This document shows, one piece after another, positions 1 through 11,661 of a stretch of DNA of 64,000 bases. The stretch is from positions 97,608-161,607 of the forward strand of contig NZ_QOCH01000015.1 of NCBI RefSeq assembly GCF_003318275.1, given 5' to 3'. Made by a program: the position numbers and the translations under genes. The DNA comes from Marinobacter sp. F3R11 (GTDB lineage Bacteria > Pseudomonadota > Gammaproteobacteria > Pseudomonadales > Oleiphilaceae). Every line of letters starts with the position of its first letter. The first letter of the stretch is position 1. The notes below the pieces were generated by a model. The model worked only from the letters and a program-made list of their open reading frames with translations. It did no database searches and was not told where the DNA came from.

Positions 1-38
1 ACGCTTCTTCCCGCAAGCCTCTCTCGGACTTCGATTGG

Positions 39-1091
39 TTACAGAGACTCAAGCCCTGCAATCAACGCATCATTCTGGTCGGGAGTACCAATGGTAATTC
101 TCAAAAAATCGCTGATTCTGGGCTTGTTGAAATGGCGAACGATAATGCCCTGCTCCCTGAGCGCCTTCGCCAGGCTTTCACCAGACTTTTCTCTATGACG
201 GGCAAAAACAAAGTTGGCCTTTGAGGGCAGAACTTCAAAGTTCAGACCTTTCAGACTTTCTGTCACGCGCTCCCGCTCAGAAATCACGCCTTTACAGGAC
301 TTCTGGAACCAGGCTTCGTCTTCATAAGCGGCTTTTGCGCCTGCCTGTGCAAGCCTGTCCAGCGGGTAGCTGTTAAAGCTGTCTTTAACGCGGTTCAGGG
401 CTTCAATCAGATCCGGGTGACCAATGGCAAACCCCACGCGAAGACCAGCCAGTGAACGGGCTTTGGAGAGTGTCTGGCAAACCAGAAGATTAGGATATTT
501 ATCCACAAGGGATATAGAGGTTTCGCCACCGAAGTCTATGTAGGCCTCGTCAACCACTACAACGCGGTCCGGATTAGCCCGGAGGATCGACTCTATGTGT
601 TCAAGCTCCAAACAACGACCAGTGGGCGCATTGGGGTTCGGAAAGATGATTCCGCCATTTGGCTGCCTGTAATCTTCCGGATTAATCTCAAAACTGTCCG
701 TGAGGGGAACCGTTTTGCCTTCGATGTTGTAGAGGCCACAGTAAACCGGATAGAAGCTATAGGTTACGTCCGGGAACAGAACAGGCTCTCCGTGCTGGAA
801 CAAGGCGTGAAAAATGTGGGCCAGAACCTCATCCGAGCCGTTGCCCAGGAAAACCTGCTCAGGCCTTACGCTGTGGTAGTCGGCCAGTGTCTTGCGCAGA
901 CTTTCCCCCTCCGGATCCGGGTAGAGGCGGAGGTTATCGTTGAGCTCTGCCTGTATGGCCTCTATGACTTTTGGTGAGGGGCCGAACGGGTTTTCGTTGG
1001 TGTTCAGCTTCACCAGATTCGCAATTTTGGGCTGTTCGCCGGGCACATAGGGTACAAGGCTACTGACCAAAGGACTCCAGAACTTACTCAT
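39..1091 (-). CDS. hisC: Histidinol-phosphate aminotransferase
   Basis: PLP-dependent class I/II aminotransferase that converts imidazole acetol phosphate and glutamate to histidinol phosphate in cytosolic histidine synthesis. The 350-residue length is normal. Visible marks are the N-terminal [12 protein letters not shown] segment, the PNAPTG loop near 153-158, the VVDEAYIDF strand near 179-187 and the Schiff-base lysine in [12 protein letters not shown] at about K210. It is the last gene of the run hisG-hisD-hisC. Its ATG overlaps the end of hisD by 8 bases, which suggests translational coupling. The gene is complete, with its stop 39 bases from the window edge. Confidence 0.95.
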   Translation of the reverse strand: MSKFWSPLVSSLVPYVPGEQPKIANLVKLNTNENPFGPSPKVIEAIQAELNDNLRLYPDPEGESLRKTLADYHSVRPEQVFLGNGSDEVLAHIFHALFQHGEPVLFPDVTYSFYPVYCGLYNIEGKTVPLTDSFEINPEDYRQPNGGIIFPNPNAPTGRCLELEHIESILRANPDRVVVVDEAYIDFGGETSISLVDKYPNLLVCQTLSKARSLAGLRVGFAIGHPDLIEALNRVKDSFNSYPLDRLAQAGAKAAYEDEAWFQKSCKGVISERERVTESLKGLNFEVLPSKANFVFARHREKSGESLAKALREQGIIVRHFNKPRISDFLRITIGTPDQNDALIAGLESL

Positions 1092-2394
1092 CGCTTTTAA
1101 CCCTGTATTCCGCTGAACGTGCGTGAGCTGTTAGCCCCTCGCCTCTCGCCAGAACCGATGCAACGCGCCCCATCCGGTCAGCACCCTGAGCGCTGAATCC
1201 GATAATAGATGACCGTTTCTGGAAGTCGTAGACGCCCAATGGTGATGAGAAGCGGGCCGTTCCGCTGGTAGGCAGCACGTGGTTCGGGCCAGCGCAGTAG
1301 TCACCCAGAGCTTCGGCGGTATATCGCCCCATGAAAATGGCGCCAGCGTGGCGGATTTCTTTCAGCAGGGTTTCCGGATCTTCAACCGACAACTCCAGGT
1401 GCTCCGGAGCAATCCGGTTCGAAACCTTTGCGGCCTCGCTGAGGTCGGCAACCTGAATCAGGGCCGCCCGGTCGGCCATGGAGGTGCGGATAATATCGGC
1501 GCGCTCCATGGTTGGCAGTAGCTTGTTAATACTTGCCTCGACGGCGTCAAGGAAACCCGCATCGGGGCTGACAAGAATGGACTGAGCCTGTTCGTCATGC
1601 TCTGCCTGGGAAAACAGATCCATGGCAATCCAGTCCGGATCGGTTTTGCCATCGCAAATCACCAGGATTTCCGACGGCCCTGCAATCATATCTATACCGA
1701 CAGTGCCAAAGACTTCGCGTTTCGCTGTTGCGACAAAGATATTACCCGGGCCAACAATTTTATCTACAGCCGGAATGGTTTCCGTACCGTAAGCCAGAGC
1801 ACCAACAGCCTGGGCACCGCCGATCGTGAACACCCGGTCGACGCCTGCAATGGCTGCCGCAGCCAGTACCAGATCATTCACAACGCCATCCGGGGTGGGA
1901 ACCACCATAATGACTTCGCTGACACCGGCAACTTTCGCAGGGATAGCGTTCATCAGAACGGAGGATGGATAAGCTGCTTTCCCACCAGGCACATAAAGGC
2001 CGGCGCGATCCAAAGGGGTTACTTTCTGGCCCAGCACTGTGCCGTCTTCGTCCTGGTACTGCCAGGATTTCTGGTTTTGTCGTTCGTGATAGTCACGAAC
2101 ACGGGCGGCCGCGTGTTCAAGCGCGATGCGCTGATCTTCCGGAATTCCCTTCAGGGCCTGCTGCAGGCGGTTCTGGCTCATTTCCAGTTCCGCAACGCTG
2201 GTAACGTCCAGACGATCAAATTTTTCCGTGAACTCCAGTACTGCCCGGTCACCACGGGTTTTCACCTCGTGCAGGATATGGCGCACCGTCTCGTTCACCT
2301 GATGATCAACGCTGTCGTCCCATGCCAGCAATGTGGCCAGTGCGCTGTCAAAGTCACTCTGGGAAGCGTTCAATCGTTTGATGTTAACGGTCAT
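1084..2394 (-). CDS. hisD: Histidinol dehydrogenase
   Basis: Zinc- and NAD-dependent enzyme that oxidises histidinol to histidine in two steps, the last stage of histidine synthesis. The 436 residues match the family. Recognisable segments are [39 protein letters not shown], the [13 protein letters not shown] signature, the [10 protein letters not shown] stretch that carries catalytic or metal-binding residues in the family, and [18 protein letters not shown] near the C terminus. It lies 29 bases downstream of hisG and overlaps hisC by 8 bases, so the three are very likely co-transcribed. No attenuator-like leader is visible, as expected for a gene embedded behind murA. Confidence 0.95.
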   Translation of the reverse strand: MTVNIKRLNASQSDFDSALATLLAWDDSVDHQVNETVRHILHEVKTRGDRAVLEFTEKFDRLDVTSVAELEMSQNRLQQALKGIPEDQRIALEHAAARVRDYHERQNQKSWQYQDEDGTVLGQKVTPLDRAGLYVPGGKAAYPSSVLMNAIPAKVAGVSEVIMVVPTPDGVVNDLVLAAAAIAGVDRVFTIGGAQAVGALAYGTETIPAVDKIVGPGNIFVATAKREVFGTVGIDMIAGPSEILVICDGKTDPDWIAMDLFSQAEHDEQAQSILVSPDAGFLDAVEASINKLLPTMERADIIRTSMADRAALIQVADLSEAAKVSNRIAPEHLELSVEDPETLLKEIRHAGAIFMGRYTAEALGDYCAGPNHVLPTSGTARFSSPLGVYDFQKRSSIIGFSAQGADRMGRVASVLARGEGLTAHARSAEYRVKSDE

Positions 2395-2423
2395 TTCTCA
2401 CGTCCTGCTTTGGGTTACGAACT

Positions 2424-3062
2424 CTATCTGCGTTTTTCGACGGCAGCCGCCATCTTCTCAATGATGGGGTTAATACGCTCGTGCTTCATTTTCATGGATG
2501 CCCGGTTCACCACCAGCCGGGTACTGATGTTATCAATCAATTCCCGGGCCTCAAGGCCATTGGCCTTAAGGGTATTACCAGTATCCACAATATCGACAAT
2601 TTCATCGGCCAGCCCGAGTATCGGCGCCAGCTCCATAGCACCATATAGCTTGATAATATCTGCCTGTCGCCCCTGTGCCGCATAATACCGGCGGGCCAGG
2701 TTCACAAACTTGGTAGCTACACGGATTCGCCCGGCAGGCGGGGTTTCACCCTTGGGGCCAGCGGTCATCAGGCGGCAGCGGGAGATGTTGAGGTCCAGCG
2801 GCTCGTACAGTCCTTCCCCGCCGTGTTCCATCAGCACATCCTTACCCGTCACACCCAGATCAGCACCGCCATACTGAACATAGGTCGGAACATCCGTCGC
2901 GCGGATAATAAGTACCCGCACGTTCGGGTCTGTGGTGGGAAACACCAGCTTACGGGATTTCTTGATATCGTCTATCAGTTCAATCCCGGCTTCCGCCAGC
3001 AGCGGCAATGTCTCATCCAGGATTCGCCCTTTCGACAGGGCGATGGTAATGAAGTCTGTCAT
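2424..3062 (-). CDS. hisG: ATP phosphoribosyltransferase, short form
   Basis: First enzyme of histidine synthesis; joins ATP and PRPP. The protein is 212 residues, the short HisG form that lacks the regulatory C-terminal domain and normally needs HisZ as partner; hisZ is not in this window. The chosen ATG at 3062 begins [13 protein letters not shown], the usual N terminus, and has a GGAAGGA ribosome site just upstream. The reading frame stays open further upstream, but that would overlap murA. The PRPP-binding segment appears as [14 protein letters not shown]. It is 29 bases after murA, the arrangement also known in Pseudomonas. Confidence 0.93.
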   Translation of the reverse strand: MTDFITIALSKGRILDETLPLLAEAGIELIDDIKKSRKLVFPTTDPNVRVLIIRATDVPTYVQYGGADLGVTGKDVLMEHGGEGLYEPLDLNISRCRLMTAGPKGETPPAGRIRVATKFVNLARRYYAAQGRQADIIKLYGAMELAPILGLADEIVDIVDTGNTLKANGLEARELIDNISTRLVVNRASMKMKHERINPIIEKMAAAVEKRR

Positions 3063-3091
3063 GCGTCCTTCCGGTTTCCCGTTTGTGTCTG

Positions 3092-4625
<1,534 letters not shown>

Positions 4626-4650
4626 AGTAATTCCTCGGAAATTTTTTAAA

Positions 4651-4959
4651 TCAGGGGCGGGATTGTAACCAATCCTCGAGATTGCTCAAAGCAGCAAGAG
4701 ATACAAGACGGGCAGGTGCATTCCTGAAAGACAGGGAAAGGCCCTGTTTTTCAGCCAGCCGGCTCCAGCACAAGAGCATGGAAAGGGCAACGCTATGAGT
4801 CGTGGATAAGCCACTGAGATCAACCACAAGGCTTCCACTGGCAGCAGATATCAGCTGCTCCCCTTCTGCCCGGAGCTGTATGACTGAACGGGTATCGACT
4901 GGTCCGGAAACCATGAGCACCCCATCCTGTAGCTGAACGGCTGGAGCTTCCGCGCTCAT
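4651..4959 (-). CDS. mlaB: Mla transporter STAS-domain subunit MlaB
   Basis: Cytoplasmic 102-residue STAS-domain protein that binds the MlaF ATPase and stabilises the MlaFEDB inner-membrane complex, which moves phospholipids between the outer and inner membranes. The STAS fold is visible as a first strand pair (LQDGVLMVSGPVDTRS), then LVVDLSGLSTTHSVALSMLLCW, the segment that usually contacts the ATPase. The start overlaps the stop of mlaC by 4 bases (ATGA type), so translation is coupled. Assignment rests mostly on its place as the last gene of mlaFEDCB. Confidence 0.88.
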   Translation of the reverse strand: MSAEAPAVQLQDGVLMVSGPVDTRSVIQLRAEGEQLISAASGSLVVDLSGLSTTHSVALSMLLCWSRLAEKQGLSLSFRNAPARLVSLAALSNLEDWLQSRP

Positions 4960-5609
4960 GAGTTATTCACTTCATCTTCCAGATTAAGGGATTTTACCGC
5001 ATCACTCCATCCGTCGATCACAACTTGAACCTGCCCCCGACTGGCCTCCATTTCCTGGGTAAAACGATCCCGGAACGAAAGACCGATATTAACCCCTTCA
5101 ACAATCACATTTTCCATCATCCATTTGCCACCGTTCTTCCGGTACATGGAATAGGTAACTGCGTGCCGGTTACCAGAGGCTGTTACCACTTCCATAGCCA
5201 CCGAGGCACGGTTATCGTCCTGCGGGTTGATGGTGGCATCGTTGACATTGATGCTGAAATCTTCCGCGTTCACAAGTGCCTGAGCGTAACTGTCAAAAAG
5301 ACTACGCTTGAATCTGCCCACAAACTCATTCCGCTGTTCCGGTGTCGCCTGGCGCGCATATCGCCCCATCACCCGTGCAGCGATCCGGCGAAAATCAACG
5401 AAACCGTCCAGAGCATCGTCCATATTCCGGTAAAAAGTTTCGGGATCCTCTTCATATAGCCCCCGCTCAGCATTAAGTTGCTTTACCAGTCGCTGGGTAT
5501 TGTCATCGACATAGTGCAGCAGGTCTTCTTCCGGCCCCGCCTGTGCCGATGTCACATAAAATGCCATCAATGTCAGAGCAAGAAAGTATCGTTGTGTTAA
5601 CGCAATCAC
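4956..5609 (-). CDS. mlaC: Periplasmic phospholipid-binding protein MlaC
   Basis: Soluble periplasmic carrier that shuttles phospholipids between the outer-membrane MlaA complex and the inner-membrane MlaFEDB complex. I place the start at the GTG at 5609, because AGGAGA lies 8 bases upstream and the protein then begins directly with a signal peptide (VIALTQRYFLALTLMAFYV, cleavage after SAQA). An upstream ATG at 5657 would add 16 charged residues and overlap mlaD. The mature protein has the MlaC pattern: early FYRNMDDALDGFVDFRRIAARVMG, then the middle YAQALVNAED segment and MMENVIVEGVNIGLSFRDRF. The product is 217 residues, close to the usual 210. Confidence 0.92.
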   Translation of the reverse strand: MIALTQRYFLALTLMAFYVTSAQAGPEEDLLHYVDDNTQRLVKQLNAERGLYEEDPETFYRNMDDALDGFVDFRRIAARVMGRYARQATPEQRNEFVGRFKRSLFDSYAQALVNAEDFSINVNDATINPQDDNRASVAMEVVTASGNRHAVTYSMYRKNGGKWMMENVIVEGVNIGLSFRDRFTQEMEASRGQVQVVIDGWSDAVKSLNLEDEVNNS

Positions 5610-5640
5610 CTGAGTTCTCCTGTTCTTTCGCAAAACCGGC

Positions 5641-6090
5641 TTATTTGCCTGACGCAAAATTACTGATAAGCCGTTCGATGTTCATGGCGGACTGAGTGGA
5701 ATAAAATGTGTCGCCCGGCTTGAGCGATTCCATTTCACCACCAATGGATATATCAATGTACTGTTCGCCCAGCAGTCCGGATGTACGTATTACTGCTGCG
5801 CTGTCCGCAGGAATGTTATCCACATCGCTGTGTATGGACATGGCAACCCGCGCCTGAAAGGTTTCCTTGTTCAGGGTTACCGAGTCGATAGTGCCAATCG
5901 TGACGCCCGCCATAGACACCCTGCCCCGGGGTGTAATGCCACCCGTGTCATTAAAGTCTGCATATACGGTATAGGTGCTTTCGGCTGCTTTCGGTGACAA
6001 GCCACTTACCTGCAGCGCAAGAAAGAGCAGCGCAGCCAGCCCGGCGAGCATAAACAGGCCAACTGTGATGTCCGTTGTTCTTTGTTTCAT
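5641..6090 (-). CDS. mlaD: Mla transporter MCE-domain subunit MlaD
   Basis: Inner-membrane anchored MCE-domain protein that forms the hexameric periplasmic ring of the MlaFEDB phospholipid transporter. The 149-residue protein has one N-terminal membrane segment (about residues 9-29, VGLFMLAGLAALLFLALQVSG) followed by a single MCE domain with TYTVYADFNDTGGITPRGRVSMAGVTIGTIDSV and LLGEQYIDISIGG. It lacks a long C-terminal extension, as is usual for MlaD compared with PqiB or YebT. It lies between mlaE and mlaC. Confidence 0.93.
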   Translation of the reverse strand: MKQRTTDITVGLFMLAGLAALLFLALQVSGLSPKAAESTYTVYADFNDTGGITPRGRVSMAGVTIGTIDSVTLNKETFQARVAMSIHSDVDNIPADSAAVIRTSGLLGEQYIDISIGGEMESLKPGDTFYSTQSAMNIERLISNFASGK

Positions 6091-6124
6091 TACCGGCTCC
6101 CGGTGTTATTTCGTCAATCGTTGA

Positions 6125-6907
6125 TCAGAAGTTGCCGAACATTACGGCGGTAAGTACAAAATCCAGGCCCAGTACAGCCAGCGAAGAATACACGACAGTT
6201 TTCGTGGTAGCTGAGCTGATTCCTGCTGATGTAGGTACACAGTCGTACCCTTGGTAAACCGCAATCCAGGCACAGACAAAACCGAACACAACGCTTTTGA
6301 TAACGCCGTTTACCACATCGTCCCGGAAGTCGACAGAGGCCTGCATATTTCCCCAGTATGAACCTTCAAATACCCCGAGCCATTCCACTCCCACAAGCAT
6401 GCCACCCCATATACCGACCATGGAAAAAATGATCGCGAGTACCGGCATGGCAATAAAGCCGGCCCAAAGCCTGGGAGCAATAACTCTTCGCAGGGGGTCC
6501 ACCCCCATCATTTCCATGCTGGACAGCTGCTCGGTCGCTTTCATCAACCCAATCTCGGCTGTCAGCGCCGAACCTGCACGCCCGGCAAACAGCAAAGCCG
6601 TGACTACTGGCCCGAGCTCACGCACCAGGGTTAGCGCAATCATCTGCCCTATGGCGGCCTCGGAGCCAAAATCACTGAGAATGGTGTAACCCTGAAGGCC
6701 CAACACCATGCCGATAAACAAACCGGACACAACGACAATAGCCAGCGACAACACGCCTACGGAATAAAGCTGTCGCATTAATAGCGGAAAACCGGTTACC
6801 GGACGCGGAACTCCTGACAGCACCCCGGCGAGAAAGCGGCCCGCACGACCAAAAGAGATGACCATACTGATTCCGCTGTGCCCCAGGGCCGCAATTTTGT
6901 CCATCAA
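6125..6907 (-). CDS. mlaE: Mla transporter permease MlaE
   Basis: Integral inner-membrane permease of the MlaFEDB phospholipid transporter (MlaE/TTG2 permease family). The 260-residue protein has the expected amphipathic N-terminal helix and about five hydrophobic segments, including [21 protein letters not shown] and the C-terminal [18 protein letters not shown]. The conserved loop [30 protein letters not shown], which contacts MlaF in this family, is intact, as is the [11 protein letters not shown] segment. ATG overlaps the mlaF stop by 4 bases. A second Met directly follows the first. Confidence 0.94.
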   Translation of the reverse strand: MMDKIAALGHSGISMVISFGRAGRFLAGVLSGVPRPVTGFPLLMRQLYSVGVLSLAIVVVSGLFIGMVLGLQGYTILSDFGSEAAIGQMIALTLVRELGPVVTALLFAGRAGSALTAEIGLMKATEQLSSMEMMGVDPLRRVIAPRLWAGFIAMPVLAIIFSMVGIWGGMLVGVEWLGVFEGSYWGNMQASVDFRDDVVNGVIKSVVFGFVCAWIAVYQGYDCVPTSAGISSATTKTVVYSSLAVLGLDFVLTAVMFGNF

Positions 6908-7716
6908 GAAACACCTCCTGCAAGCCCGAAATCTTCAGCTGCGGCCAGGGACGGATAATGGAACGGCACGGGACCGTCTGGATGCCCCTGCAAAAACTGC
7001 TGCACCTGTTCAGACGGGTGGTTCTCCAACTCGGCCGGAGTACCTGCGCCAATTATTCTGCCATCCGCAACGATACAAGCGTAGTGACAGATGCTCAGGG
7101 ACTCTTTGACATCATGAGAAACAAGCACACTGGTGAGCCCCATAGAGCTGTTAAGATCACGGATCAGCTTCACCAGCACACCCATGGCTATCGGATCCTG
7201 CCCGGCAAAGGGCTCGTCATACATAATCAGCTCGGGGTCCAGCGCAATACTGCGGGCAAGAGCAACACGCCGGATCATACCGCCAGACAGCTCAGATGGC
7301 ATCAGATTGCGTGCCCCCCTGAGGCCAACAGCTTCAAGCTTCATCAGAACTATGTCGTGAATCATGTCTTCCGGCAGCTTGGTGTGCACCCGCATGGGGA
7401 AAGCCACATTCTCAAATACACTCAAATCTGTGAACAAGGCCCCGCTCTGGAAAAGCATGCCCATTTTTTCCCGCAACGAGTAAAGTTCCTTGCGGCGAAG
7501 ATCCGGAACTGAGTGGCCATCCACCATTATGCTGCCGGAGTCCGGCCGCAGCTGCCCCCCTATCAGACGTAACAGTGTCGTCTTCCCGGTACCGCTGGGC
7601 CCCATGATGGCGGTAATTTTCCCACGGGGAATTTCCATGGAAACGCCATTGAAAATGCGGCGCCCGGAACGGGAGAATACAACGTCCTTCAATGAAATAT
7701 ACGAGCGCAGACCCAT
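6904..7716 (-). CDS. mlaF: Mla transporter ATP-binding protein MlaF
   Basis: ABC ATPase that powers the MlaFEDB phospholipid transporter. The 270-residue protein shows Walker [10 protein letters not shown] (near 39-47), Q-loop FQSGALF, signature [14 protein letters not shown], Walker [15 protein letters not shown] and a switch histidine in [10 protein letters not shown]. It is the first gene of mlaFEDCB-ibaG-murA-hisGDC on the minus strand and is divergent from kdsD. AAGG lies upstream of the ATG at 7716. The C-terminal tail after the ABC fold ([16 protein letters not shown]) is a little long and may mediate contact with a neighbour subunit, as in E. coli MlaF. Confidence 0.94.
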   Translation of the reverse strand: MGLRSYISLKDVVFSRSGRRIFNGVSMEIPRGKITAIMGPSGTGKTTLLRLIGGQLRPDSGSIMVDGHSVPDLRRKELYSLREKMGMLFQSGALFTDLSVFENVAFPMRVHTKLPEDMIHDIVLMKLEAVGLRGARNLMPSELSGGMIRRVALARSIALDPELIMYDEPFAGQDPIAMGVLVKLIRDLNSSMGLTSVLVSHDVKESLSICHYACIVADGRIIGAGTPAELENHPSEQVQQFLQGHPDGPVPFHYPSLAAAEDFGLAGGVS

Positions 7717-8041
7717 AGTTCTTACCTTTCAGCCCATAACCTTTAGCTTACAGCCCGGTGCCCCGGGCGCTATTGTGCAGGAATATCACAAATGGCCCTT
7801 GGCTCTCAGAGAGCGGCTACATTATGCCAAGGAGCTCGTAAGCTCAATCGCCTGAGCCCAAAATGTATTGATAGCAATGATCAGTTTCACTGAACTACCC
7901 TGACAATTCTCTCATTAACTCTCTGATGAACATGCCGTAACCAGACTGCTCAGGTCGCGGGAAATGTTATACTCCGCCAACCCAAGCGCAATCCCGTTTT
8001 TTAAATACAAAGCGTCAACGAGAAAGCAGGCCATTCGTCCG
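7717..8041. other. Divergent intergenic region between mlaF and kdsD
   Basis: A 325-base gap holding the promoters of two divergent envelope operons. It contains a perfect palindrome GCTCTCAGAGAGC at 7802-7814, partly enclosed by the inverted pair CCTTGGC (7797-7803) and GCCAAGG (7826-7832). A good -10 element for kdsD is listed separately. I could not pick a convincing minus-strand promoter for mlaF. No coding region or RNA gene was recognised. Confidence 0.5.
7968..7973 (+). promoter_or_regulatory. Candidate -10 element for kdsD operon
   Basis: TATACT, a one-mismatch sigma-70 -10 hexamer, lies about 70 bases before the kdsD start. No good -35 hexamer is found at 16-18 bases upstream, so either an activator is needed or this is chance. 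Confidence 0.35.
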
Positions 8042-9022
8042 ATGACTGAATTTAAAGCTTACGACTTCCGAACTCCCGCACTCCAGGCCATTCGTATTGA
8101 GCGCGATGCGATCAGCGCCCTGGAAAACCGTATCGACAGCCATTTTATACGAGCCTGCGAAGTGATCATGGCATGTCGCGGCCGGGTTGTGGTGACAGGC
8201 ATGGGGAAATCCGGCCACATTGCCAACAAAATCGCGGCTACTTTTGCCAGCACAGGAACACCGTCATTTTTTGTTCATCCCGGGGAAGCCAGCCATGGCG
8301 ACATGGGCATGATTACCAGCCAGGATGTTGTGATTGCCATTTCCAACAGCGGCAACACCAGCGAAGTGGTTACCATTCTCCCGCTTATCAAGCGTATGGG
8401 CGCTCCGCTGATCAGCATGACCGGCAACCCGGACTCCACACTGGCACAAGAAGCTGTAGCAAACCTGGACGTGAGTGTTAAAGCTGAAGCCTGCCCGCTC
8501 GGTCTGGCGCCGACATCCAGTACAACTGCAACCCTGGTCATGGGTGACGCCCTGGCGGTCGCCTTACTGGAAGCCCGGGGGTTCAGTGCAGAAGATTTTG
8601 CATTCTCTCACCCCGGCGGCAGCCTGGGGCGGAAACTTCTGCTGCGTGTAGCCGACATCATGCATACTGGCGATCGCATACCCACCGTAACTGAAGACAC
8701 CACGCTCAGCGGCGCATTACTCGAGATCTCCCGCAAGGGCCTGGGCATGACCACCGTTGTAGACGCCACAGGCGCAATGACCGGCATTTTTACCGACGGG
8801 GACCTGCGCCGCACACTGGACAAATCCATCGATGTTCACACCACGCCTATGCGGGACGTAATGACACGGAACGGCAGAACCATACAGTCCGATCAGCTGG
8901 CGGCAGAAGCACTGAACATTATGGACGAACTCAAAATCAATGCACTCCCTGTTGTTGACGAGAGCGGCGCTCTGGTTGGCGCAATAAACATGCACGACCT
9001 GCTGCGCGCCGGCGTGCTCTGA
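8042..9022 (+). CDS. kdsD: D-arabinose 5-phosphate isomerase
   Basis: Cytosolic isomerase that converts ribulose 5-phosphate to arabinose 5-phosphate, the first step of KDO synthesis for lipopolysaccharide. The chosen ATG at 8042 (MTEFKAYDFRTPALQAI) gives 326 residues, against 328 in E. coli. An N-terminal SIS domain carries GMGKSGHIANKIAATFASTG and the histidine in HPGEASHGDMGM. Two CBS domains follow, the first after DIMHTGDRIP and the second after DVMTRNGRTI. It heads the plus-strand operon kdsD-kdsC-lptC-lptA-lptB. Confidence 0.95.
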   Translation: MTEFKAYDFRTPALQAIRIERDAISALENRIDSHFIRACEVIMACRGRVVVTGMGKSGHIANKIAATFASTGTPSFFVHPGEASHGDMGMITSQDVVIAISNSGNTSEVVTILPLIKRMGAPLISMTGNPDSTLAQEAVANLDVSVKAEACPLGLAPTSSTTATLVMGDALAVALLEARGFSAEDFAFSHPGGSLGRKLLLRVADIMHTGDRIPTVTEDTTLSGALLEISRKGLGMTTVVDATGAMTGIFTDGDLRRTLDKSIDVHTTPMRDVMTRNGRTIQSDQLAAEALNIMDELKINALPVVDESGALVGAINMHDLLRAGVL

Positions 9023-9034
9023 GGAGCCATTTCA

Positions 9035-9598
9035 ATGACCAGCCTGCATAGCCCCCTGGAAGAAAGCTGGACGGAAACCCTGCTGGCCAAAGCTGCACGC
9101 ATCAAACTTGTTGCTCTGGATGTTGATGGAATCATGAGCGACGGAAAAATCTACTTCAGTGCAGAAGGCGATGAACTTAAAGGCTTTAACATTCTCGATG
9201 GACTGGGGCTGAAACAAATCATGGCAACAGGAATCGAGGTAGCCGTCATTACCGGGCGCAGCTCACCACTTACCGAAAAACGCATGAGAGATCTGAGGAT
9301 TCCCCATCTGATGCAGGGGCGCGAAGACAAAAAAACCGCCTTGCAGGAACTGGTGAGTACTCTGGATATCCAACCAGACACAATTGCTTATATGGGCGAC
9401 GATTTGCCGGATCTGCCGGCAATTCGCTACGCTGGCCTCGGGGTGACAGTTCCAAACGGATACTGGCTGGTGAGAAAATATGCAGATTATTGCACCCGGG
9501 TTAACGGAGGCCATGGCGCAGTACGAGAGCTTTGTGATCTTCTGCTAACAGCCGGAGGTAACCTTGAGACAACCCTGACGCCCTATCTGGAACCATAA
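9035..9598 (+). CDS. kdsC: 3-deoxy-D-manno-octulosonate 8-phosphate phosphatase
   Basis: HAD-superfamily phosphatase (type C0, no cap) that removes phosphate from KDO 8-phosphate to give KDO. The 187-residue length is standard. The nucleophile motif is DVDGIMSDG (HAD motif I), with motif II in VAVITGRSS and motif IV in YMGDDLPDLPAI. A GAGGAG ribosome site lies 8 bases before the ATG. It is 12 bases after kdsD and 2 bases before lptC. Confidence 0.95.
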   Translation: MTSLHSPLEESWTETLLAKAARIKLVALDVDGIMSDGKIYFSAEGDELKGFNILDGLGLKQIMATGIEVAVITGRSSPLTEKRMRDLRIPHLMQGREDKKTALQELVSTLDIQPDTIAYMGDDLPDLPAIRYAGLGVTVPNGYWLVRKYADYCTRVNGGHGAVRELCDLLLTAGGNLETTLTPYLEP

Positions 9599-9600
9599 CC

Positions 9601-10221
9601 ATGGCACAGAGCGAAACACAAAGCCTGCTGTCCTTGGTAGCCATGGCAAACAGGCCAAGGCTTCGCATGCTGGCGCTCGCAGCCACCATTGCAGCCACCA
9701 TTTTTCTGTTGTGGCAGAGCGACGAGCCCGCAATAACCAGCTACAGCGATGCCAGACAGCTCAGAGGCGACGCAGAGCCCGACGGCTTTGTAATCAATGG
9801 CAACTATACGTCTTATGATGAAACGGGCCATCGGAAAATTGTCTTTACAAGCCCTCGCATCGAGCAGTTTGAAGAAGAAAACCTGGCCACCATGGAGTCA
9901 CCCAGCGCAGAAGTGTTCAGCGCAGATGACGCAGAGCCCTGGCTCCTTGAAGCCGAGAATGGCAGCCTTCTGCGAGATGCAGATCTGCTATATCTGACTG
10001 GCAATGTTCGTGTAGTGCGTACAATTGGCGCCCGTACAGCAACGCTGGTCACTGAGAGCCTGACCCTGGATAACAATCAGGGCAGAGTCTACACCGATGA
10101 CCTTGTAGAAATTACTGATAGCGTGGGCACTACCCGGGCTAAAGGCATGAACGCGTGGATTGATGAACGCATTCTGGAACTCAACTCCCAGGTGGAAGGA
10201 CGCTATGACACCGTCAGATAA
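9601..10221 (+). CDS. lptC: LPS export bitopic membrane protein LptC
   Basis: Bitopic inner-membrane component of the Lpt bridge that receives LPS from LptBFG and passes it to LptA. The 206-residue protein has one membrane segment at about 24-40 (LALAATIAATIFLLW) and a periplasmic OstA-like beta-jellyroll with DGFVINGNYTSYDETGHRKIVFTSPRIEQF and a later LLYLTGNVRVVR segment. Sequence identity to E. coli LptC is expected to be low; position between kdsC and lptA supports the call. Its end overlaps lptA by 17 bases. Confidence 0.9.
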   Translation: MAQSETQSLLSLVAMANRPRLRMLALAATIAATIFLLWQSDEPAITSYSDARQLRGDAEPDGFVINGNYTSYDETGHRKIVFTSPRIEQFEEENLATMESPSAEVFSADDAEPWLLEAENGSLLRDADLLYLTGNVRVVRTIGARTATLVTESLTLDNNQGRVYTDDLVEITDSVGTTRAKGMNAWIDERILELNSQVEGRYDTVR

Positions 10222-10738
10222 CTCATCACGCAGGGTACTGGCTGCCATTCTGGCTGCGAGCCTTGCCAGCCCTGCTCTGGCATTCGATCTCGATTCTGAT
10301 ACGCCGATCACCGTCAGTGCTGACAGTGCCCGCCTGGATGATGGCAAGGGCATTGCCACCTACACCGGAGCGGTTGAACTGGTGCAGGGGAAAACCCGCC
10401 TGACGGCGGAACGGGTGGTGCTGTACAGGAGTTCCGAAGGCCTCAACCGCATTGAAGCCAAGGGTTCTCCTGCCCGCTACCAGCAACCGGTCACCAGTGG
10501 AGAAGGCGAAACCGACGCCAAGGCCCGGAACATCACCTGGTCTGCCACTGACAAGCAACTCACCTTTGAACGGGAAGCCGTAATTGAGCAGAATGGCAAC
10601 GTATTTCGCGGCGACATTATTCATTACGATACCGAGCAAAGAGTGGTCACCGCAGAGGGCGGTGAAGATACCGGCACAGGCCCGGGCCGGGTCGAAATGG
10701 TCATTCAGCCCCGAAACAGCACTGACTCCACCAAATAG
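10205..10738 (+). CDS. lptA: LPS transport periplasmic protein LptA
   Basis: Periplasmic OstA-like protein that forms the bridge carrying LPS from LptC to LptD. I use the ATG at 10205 ([21 protein letters not shown]), which gives a 177-residue precursor with a signal peptide ending SPALA. An earlier in-frame ATG would place extra non-signal residues in front. The mature part has the repeating jellyroll strands [40 protein letters not shown]. It overlaps lptC by 17 bases and is followed 17 bases later by lptB. Confidence 0.92.
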   Translation: MTPSDNSSRRVLAAILAASLASPALAFDLDSDTPITVSADSARLDDGKGIATYTGAVELVQGKTRLTAERVVLYRSSEGLNRIEAKGSPARYQQPVTSGEGETDAKARNITWSATDKQLTFEREAVIEQNGNVFRGDIIHYDTEQRVVTAEGGEDTGTGPGRVEMVIQPRNSTDSTK

Positions 10739-10755
10739 CGGAAAACAGGGATCCA

Positions 10756-11481
10756 ATGGCAGTTCTCAGAGCGAGTAACCTGGCAAAAAGCTATAAACAG
10801 AAAAAAGTGGTTATTGATGTTTCGCTGGAAATTCGCAGCGGCGAGATCGTTGGTTTGCTCGGCCCCAACGGTGCGGGCAAAACCACCTGTTTTTATATGA
10901 TTGTGGGGCTGGTGAATGCCGACAATGGCCGTATAACCATAGACAGCCAGGATATCACTCCACTACCCATGCACGGTCGGGCCCGCAAAGGTATCGGCTA
11001 CCTTCCTCAGGAAGCGTCTGTATTCCGCAAACTCTCAGTGCGGGATAACATCATGGCGATTCTGGAAACCCGCAAAGCCCTCAGCCGTGCCGAACGTTTG
11101 ACCAGGCTTGAACAACTACTGGAAGAATTCCATATCACCCATATCCGCGACAGCCTGGGTATGGCGCTCTCTGGCGGTGAACGGCGCCGGGTTGAAATTG
11201 CCCGCGCCCTGGCGATGGAACCCGCTTTTATTCTTCTGGACGAGCCGTTTGCCGGAGTAGATCCCATTTCGGTAAGTGACATCAAACAGATTATTCGCCA
11301 CCTCAGGGACAAGGGCATCGGCGTTCTGATCACAGACCACAACGTTCGTGAAACACTGGATATCTGCGAAAACGCTTACATCGTTTCTGGTGGCCACATT
11401 ATTGCCTCCGGAAACTCCGAAACCATACTTGCCAATCAGCAAGTTAAAGAAGTGTATCTTGGCAATGAGTTTCGCCTGTAG
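10756..11481 (+). CDS. lptB: LPS export ATP-binding protein LptB
   Basis: ABC ATPase of the LptB2FG transporter that extracts LPS from the inner membrane. The 241 residues match the family. Walker A is GPNGAGKTT, the signature is [14 protein letters not shown], Walker B is [12 protein letters not shown] and the switch histidine is in [13 protein letters not shown]. LptF and LptG are not in this window. It is the last gene of the lpt block; rpoN follows after 180 bases, the common order in gammaproteobacteria. Confidence 0.96.
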   Translation: MAVLRASNLAKSYKQKKVVIDVSLEIRSGEIVGLLGPNGAGKTTCFYMIVGLVNADNGRITIDSQDITPLPMHGRARKGIGYLPQEASVFRKLSVRDNIMAILETRKALSRAERLTRLEQLLEEFHITHIRDSLGMALSGGERRRVEIARALAMEPAFILLDEPFAGVDPISVSDIKQIIRHLRDKGIGVLITDHNVRETLDICENAYIVSGGHIIASGNSETILANQQVKEVYLGNEFRL

Positions 11482-11661
11482 GACCTGTTTTCGACCTGCG
11501 ACAGCACCCTTCGATTGTTTTGCTGAGCCGGAGCAAGTAAACTCGGCAAAGAACTTGCTAGGGTATTCTGTTTATGGCGGCAAGTAGCCGGCATACATAG
11601 ATTTTTTAACCAATGCAAGAAATTCAGAGCAGGTAAGTGTGACGGATCCTGAGCAATGGTT

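Noticed and set aside
1597..2685. Long plus-strand open frame of 362 codons
   Set aside because: It lies antisense to hisD and hisG, whose protein motifs are unmistakable, and its own translation has no recognisable domain.
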